From positions 682,001 through 746,000 of the forward strand of contig OZ241390.1 of the NCBI GenBank assembly GCA_965200835.1: a stretch of 64,000 nt of DNA, given 5' to 3'. The notes beneath the pieces are model-generated. The model was given only the letters and a program-made list of their open reading frames with translations, made no database searches and had not been told where the DNA came from. The stretch comes from JAPPFW01 sp965200835 (GTDB taxonomy: Bacteria > Actinomycetota > Acidimicrobiia > Spongiisociales > Spongiisociaceae). Both the position numbers and the translations under genes were made by a program. How positions within the stretch are numbered: the first letter of the stretch is position 1; the number at the start of each line of letters is the position of its first letter. Positions 62,632 through 64,000 of the stretch are shown in pieces.

Positions 62632-63579
62632 CTAGCCGAAGCCGTGCTCCGCCAGCCAGCCCTCGTTCCAGATCTTCGACAGGTATCCGCGACCCGAGTC
62701 GGGAATCAGCACCACCACCAGCTTGCTCGTGTCCTCCGTGGCCACTTCTGCCGCGGCATGCATCGCCATACCTCCGGAACCACCCACCAGCAGCCCCTCT
62801 ACCCGAGCCAGGCGGCGAGCCATCCGGATGGACTGGCGATCGTCGACCATTATGTAACGGTCGACCAGGTCCCGGTCGAGGGTGGCGGGCCAGAAGTCCT
62901 CCCCGACGCCTTCCACCTTGTACTGGTGAATGTCCTCTTCACGCTCAGCCGTATAGATGGACCCCTCGGGATCAGCTCCGACCAGACCCACGGTAGGTTT
63001 CCGCTCGCGAAGATAACGGCCGGCCCCGCTGATCGTGCCCCCGGTTCCCACGCCGGCCACGAAGATGTCCACTTCGCCCCCGGTCTGCTCCCAGACCTCC
63101 GGACCGGTCGTCAGGTAATGAGCCTCAGGGTTGCAAAGATTCGAATACTGGTCCGGGCTGTAGGCACCGTCGATCTCGGCCGTCAGGCGGCGGGCGACCC
63201 CGTAGTAGGAGTCCTCGTCCTCAGGGAGCAGATCGGTCGGGGTCACGATCACCTCCGCTCCGTATGCCCTCAGCAGATCGATCTTCTCGGACGCCACCTT
63301 GTCGGGGACCGTGCATATCACCCGGTAACCCCGAATGGCCCCGACCATTGCCAGACCAGCGCCCGTGTTGCCAGAGGTGGGCTCGACTATCGTCCCTCCG
63401 CTGCGGAGAAGGCCCATCTGCTCAGCCCGATCGATCATGTTCACCGCGATCCGTTCCTTGACGGATCCGGCCGGGTTCATATAGTCGACCTTGGCTACCA
63501 GGTTTCCGGGCTCATGCAACCGCCCAAGCCGTACCAGGGGCGTGCCGCCCACGGCATCGATCGCACTCTCGTAGATCAC
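62632..63579 (-). CDS. Cystathionine beta-synthase/cysteine synthase-like PLP enzyme
   Basis: The 315-residue fold-type II PLP enzyme has the Lys motif KVDYMNPAGSVKERIAVNMI, TSGNTGAGLAMVGAIRGY, the phosphate loop GVGTGGTISGAGRYLRERKP and DPEGSIYTAEREEDIHQYKVEGVGEDFWP. The GVGEDFWP stretch after a long loop is the cystathionine beta-synthase kind, more than CysK (which has GIGAGFIP). The usual C-terminal CBS-domain pair is missing, so regulation by S-adenosylmethionine through that module is not expected. It joins serine or O-acetylserine with homocysteine or sulfide. Substrate cannot be fixed from sequence. Confidence 0.9.
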   Translation of the reverse strand: MIYESAIDAVGGTPLVRLGRLHEPGNLVAKVDYMNPAGSVKERIAVNMIDRAEQMGLLRSGGTIVEPTSGNTGAGLAMVGAIRGYRVICTVPDKVASEKIDLLRAYGAEVIVTPTDLLPEDEDSYYGVARRLTAEIDGAYSPDQYSNLCNPEAHYLTTGPEVWEQTGGEVDIFVAGVGTGGTISGAGRYLRERKPTVGLVGADPEGSIYTAEREEDIHQYKVEGVGEDFWPATLDRDLVDRYIMVDDRQSIRMARRLARVEGLLVGGSGGMAMHAAAEVATEDTSKLVVVLIPDSGRGYLSKIWNEGWLAEHGFG

Positions 63580-63637
63580 GATCGGGAATCGTAGCCGGTT
63601 GCAGGACGAGCATCGGGATCGTCCCGCGAGCCCCGAG

Positions 63638-64000
63638 TCATAACAGTTCTGTCAGCGCCTCGAAGGAGTCGACGGGGGTGTGACATACTCCCCGTTCACA
63701 GACATAGGCCAGGGTCCTTCCCTCGCGATGGCGGCCTTGCAGGAGCGGAACCCTGGCATCGGGTCCGAGAGCCGGGGCCACCACCAGGTTCGGGCGATAG
63801 GTGGTTGCCGCCCTTCCGGCCCAGTCCAGAGCCGACGGACCGACCAACGCCAGCTCCTGATACCCCTGCTGGAAGACCGCCAGCGTGGCCAGTAGCCAAC
63901 CGACTGCGCTGGGCGCCGCCTCCATGAGCCGATCACCGGCTCGGATGATCCGCTCGTAGTGGTCGTGATACCCGAAGTCGCCGGTCAGGTGGCCCATGAG
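63638..64000 (-). CDS. DUF255 (YyaL-like) protein, C-terminal fragment at window edge
   Basis: The final 121 codons of a minus-strand gene are visible; the frame stays open to the last base. LALVGPSALDWAGRAATTYRPNLVVAPALG and the end TLAYVCERGVCHTPVDSFEAL match the C-terminus of thioredoxin-domain/(alpha/alpha)6-barrel proteins of the DUF255 family, related to SPATA20. The N-terminal thioredoxin domain is outside the window. The CVERGVC Cys pair near the end is typical of the family. Confidence 0.8.
   Translation of the reverse strand, partial: LMGHLTGDFGYHDHYERIIRAGDRLMEAAPSAVGWLLATLAVFQQGYQELALVGPSALDWAGRAATTYRPNLVVAPALGPDARVPLLQGRHREGRTLAYVCERGVCHTPVDSFEALTELL

Noticed and set aside
1..64000. 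CRISPR arrays, rRNA genes, complete insertion sequences or a replication origin
   Set aside because: No regularly spaced repeats, rRNA segments, intact transposase genes or DnaA-box clusters were seen.

Overview
The window looks like a high-GC actinobacterial chromosome, most plausibly Acidimicrobiia or a close relative (inference). The signs are a polyphosphate glucokinase and an F420-type luciferase-like oxidoreductase, both typical of actinobacteria, an actinobacterial-type ArsC, DUF2237 and SLH-domain secreted proteins, and frequent GTG/TTG starts. Most genes are GC-rich. Three blocks are visibly poorer in GC and look acquired: 1-1014, 7693-9638 and 53983-55868.

Layout. 1-19.3 kb is a cell-surface polysaccharide region. 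It holds a partial membrane protein, two tandem giant two-domain GT2 glycosyltransferases, an HTTM-DCC fusion with a small partner, a zone of repeats and broken gene copies (9.8-12.1 kb), a GT39-like membrane protein, a dolichol-phosphate-mannose-synthase-like GT2, a pyruvyltransferase, a flippase-like protein, a UDP-GlcNAc 2-epimerase and an ABC-2 exporter. 19.4-23.5 kb carries transketolase, a thioredoxin-fold/DsbB pair and small conserved proteins. 23.6-30.1 kb holds an acyl-CoA ligase, a thiolase, a MoxR/VWA (CoxD/CoxE-like) pair and a class III aminotransferase.

30.2-52.5 kb is an accessory catabolic region. A six-gene minus-strand operon (molybdenum hydroxylase FAD, FeS and Mo subunits, dihydropyrimidinase, nitrilase-family amidohydrolase, SDR) and a four-gene minus-strand operon (amidohydrolase, HyuA, HyuB, tartrate/malate-type dehydrogenase) suggest oxidative and hydrolytic breakdown of N-heterocycles or cyclic amides. 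Broken genes and duplications lie between them: a frameshifted DUF4143 ATPase, a frameshifted SLH-amidase, a partial copy of an intradiol-dioxygenase lipoprotein gene and a dispersed repeat of about 120 bp.

52.8-64 kb is mostly housekeeping (manA, gnd, arsC, ppgK, hflX, a cystathionine beta-synthase-like gene, a DUF255 protein). It is interrupted by a low-GC AAA ATPase/Toprim-like pair that resembles an OLD/PARIS-type defence module. A selenocysteine tRNA lies at 60748-60842. A very hairpin-rich intergenic segment at 62028-62292, with a strong Shine-Dalgarno at its start and an intrinsic terminator at its end, is the best candidate for an undescribed structured RNA.
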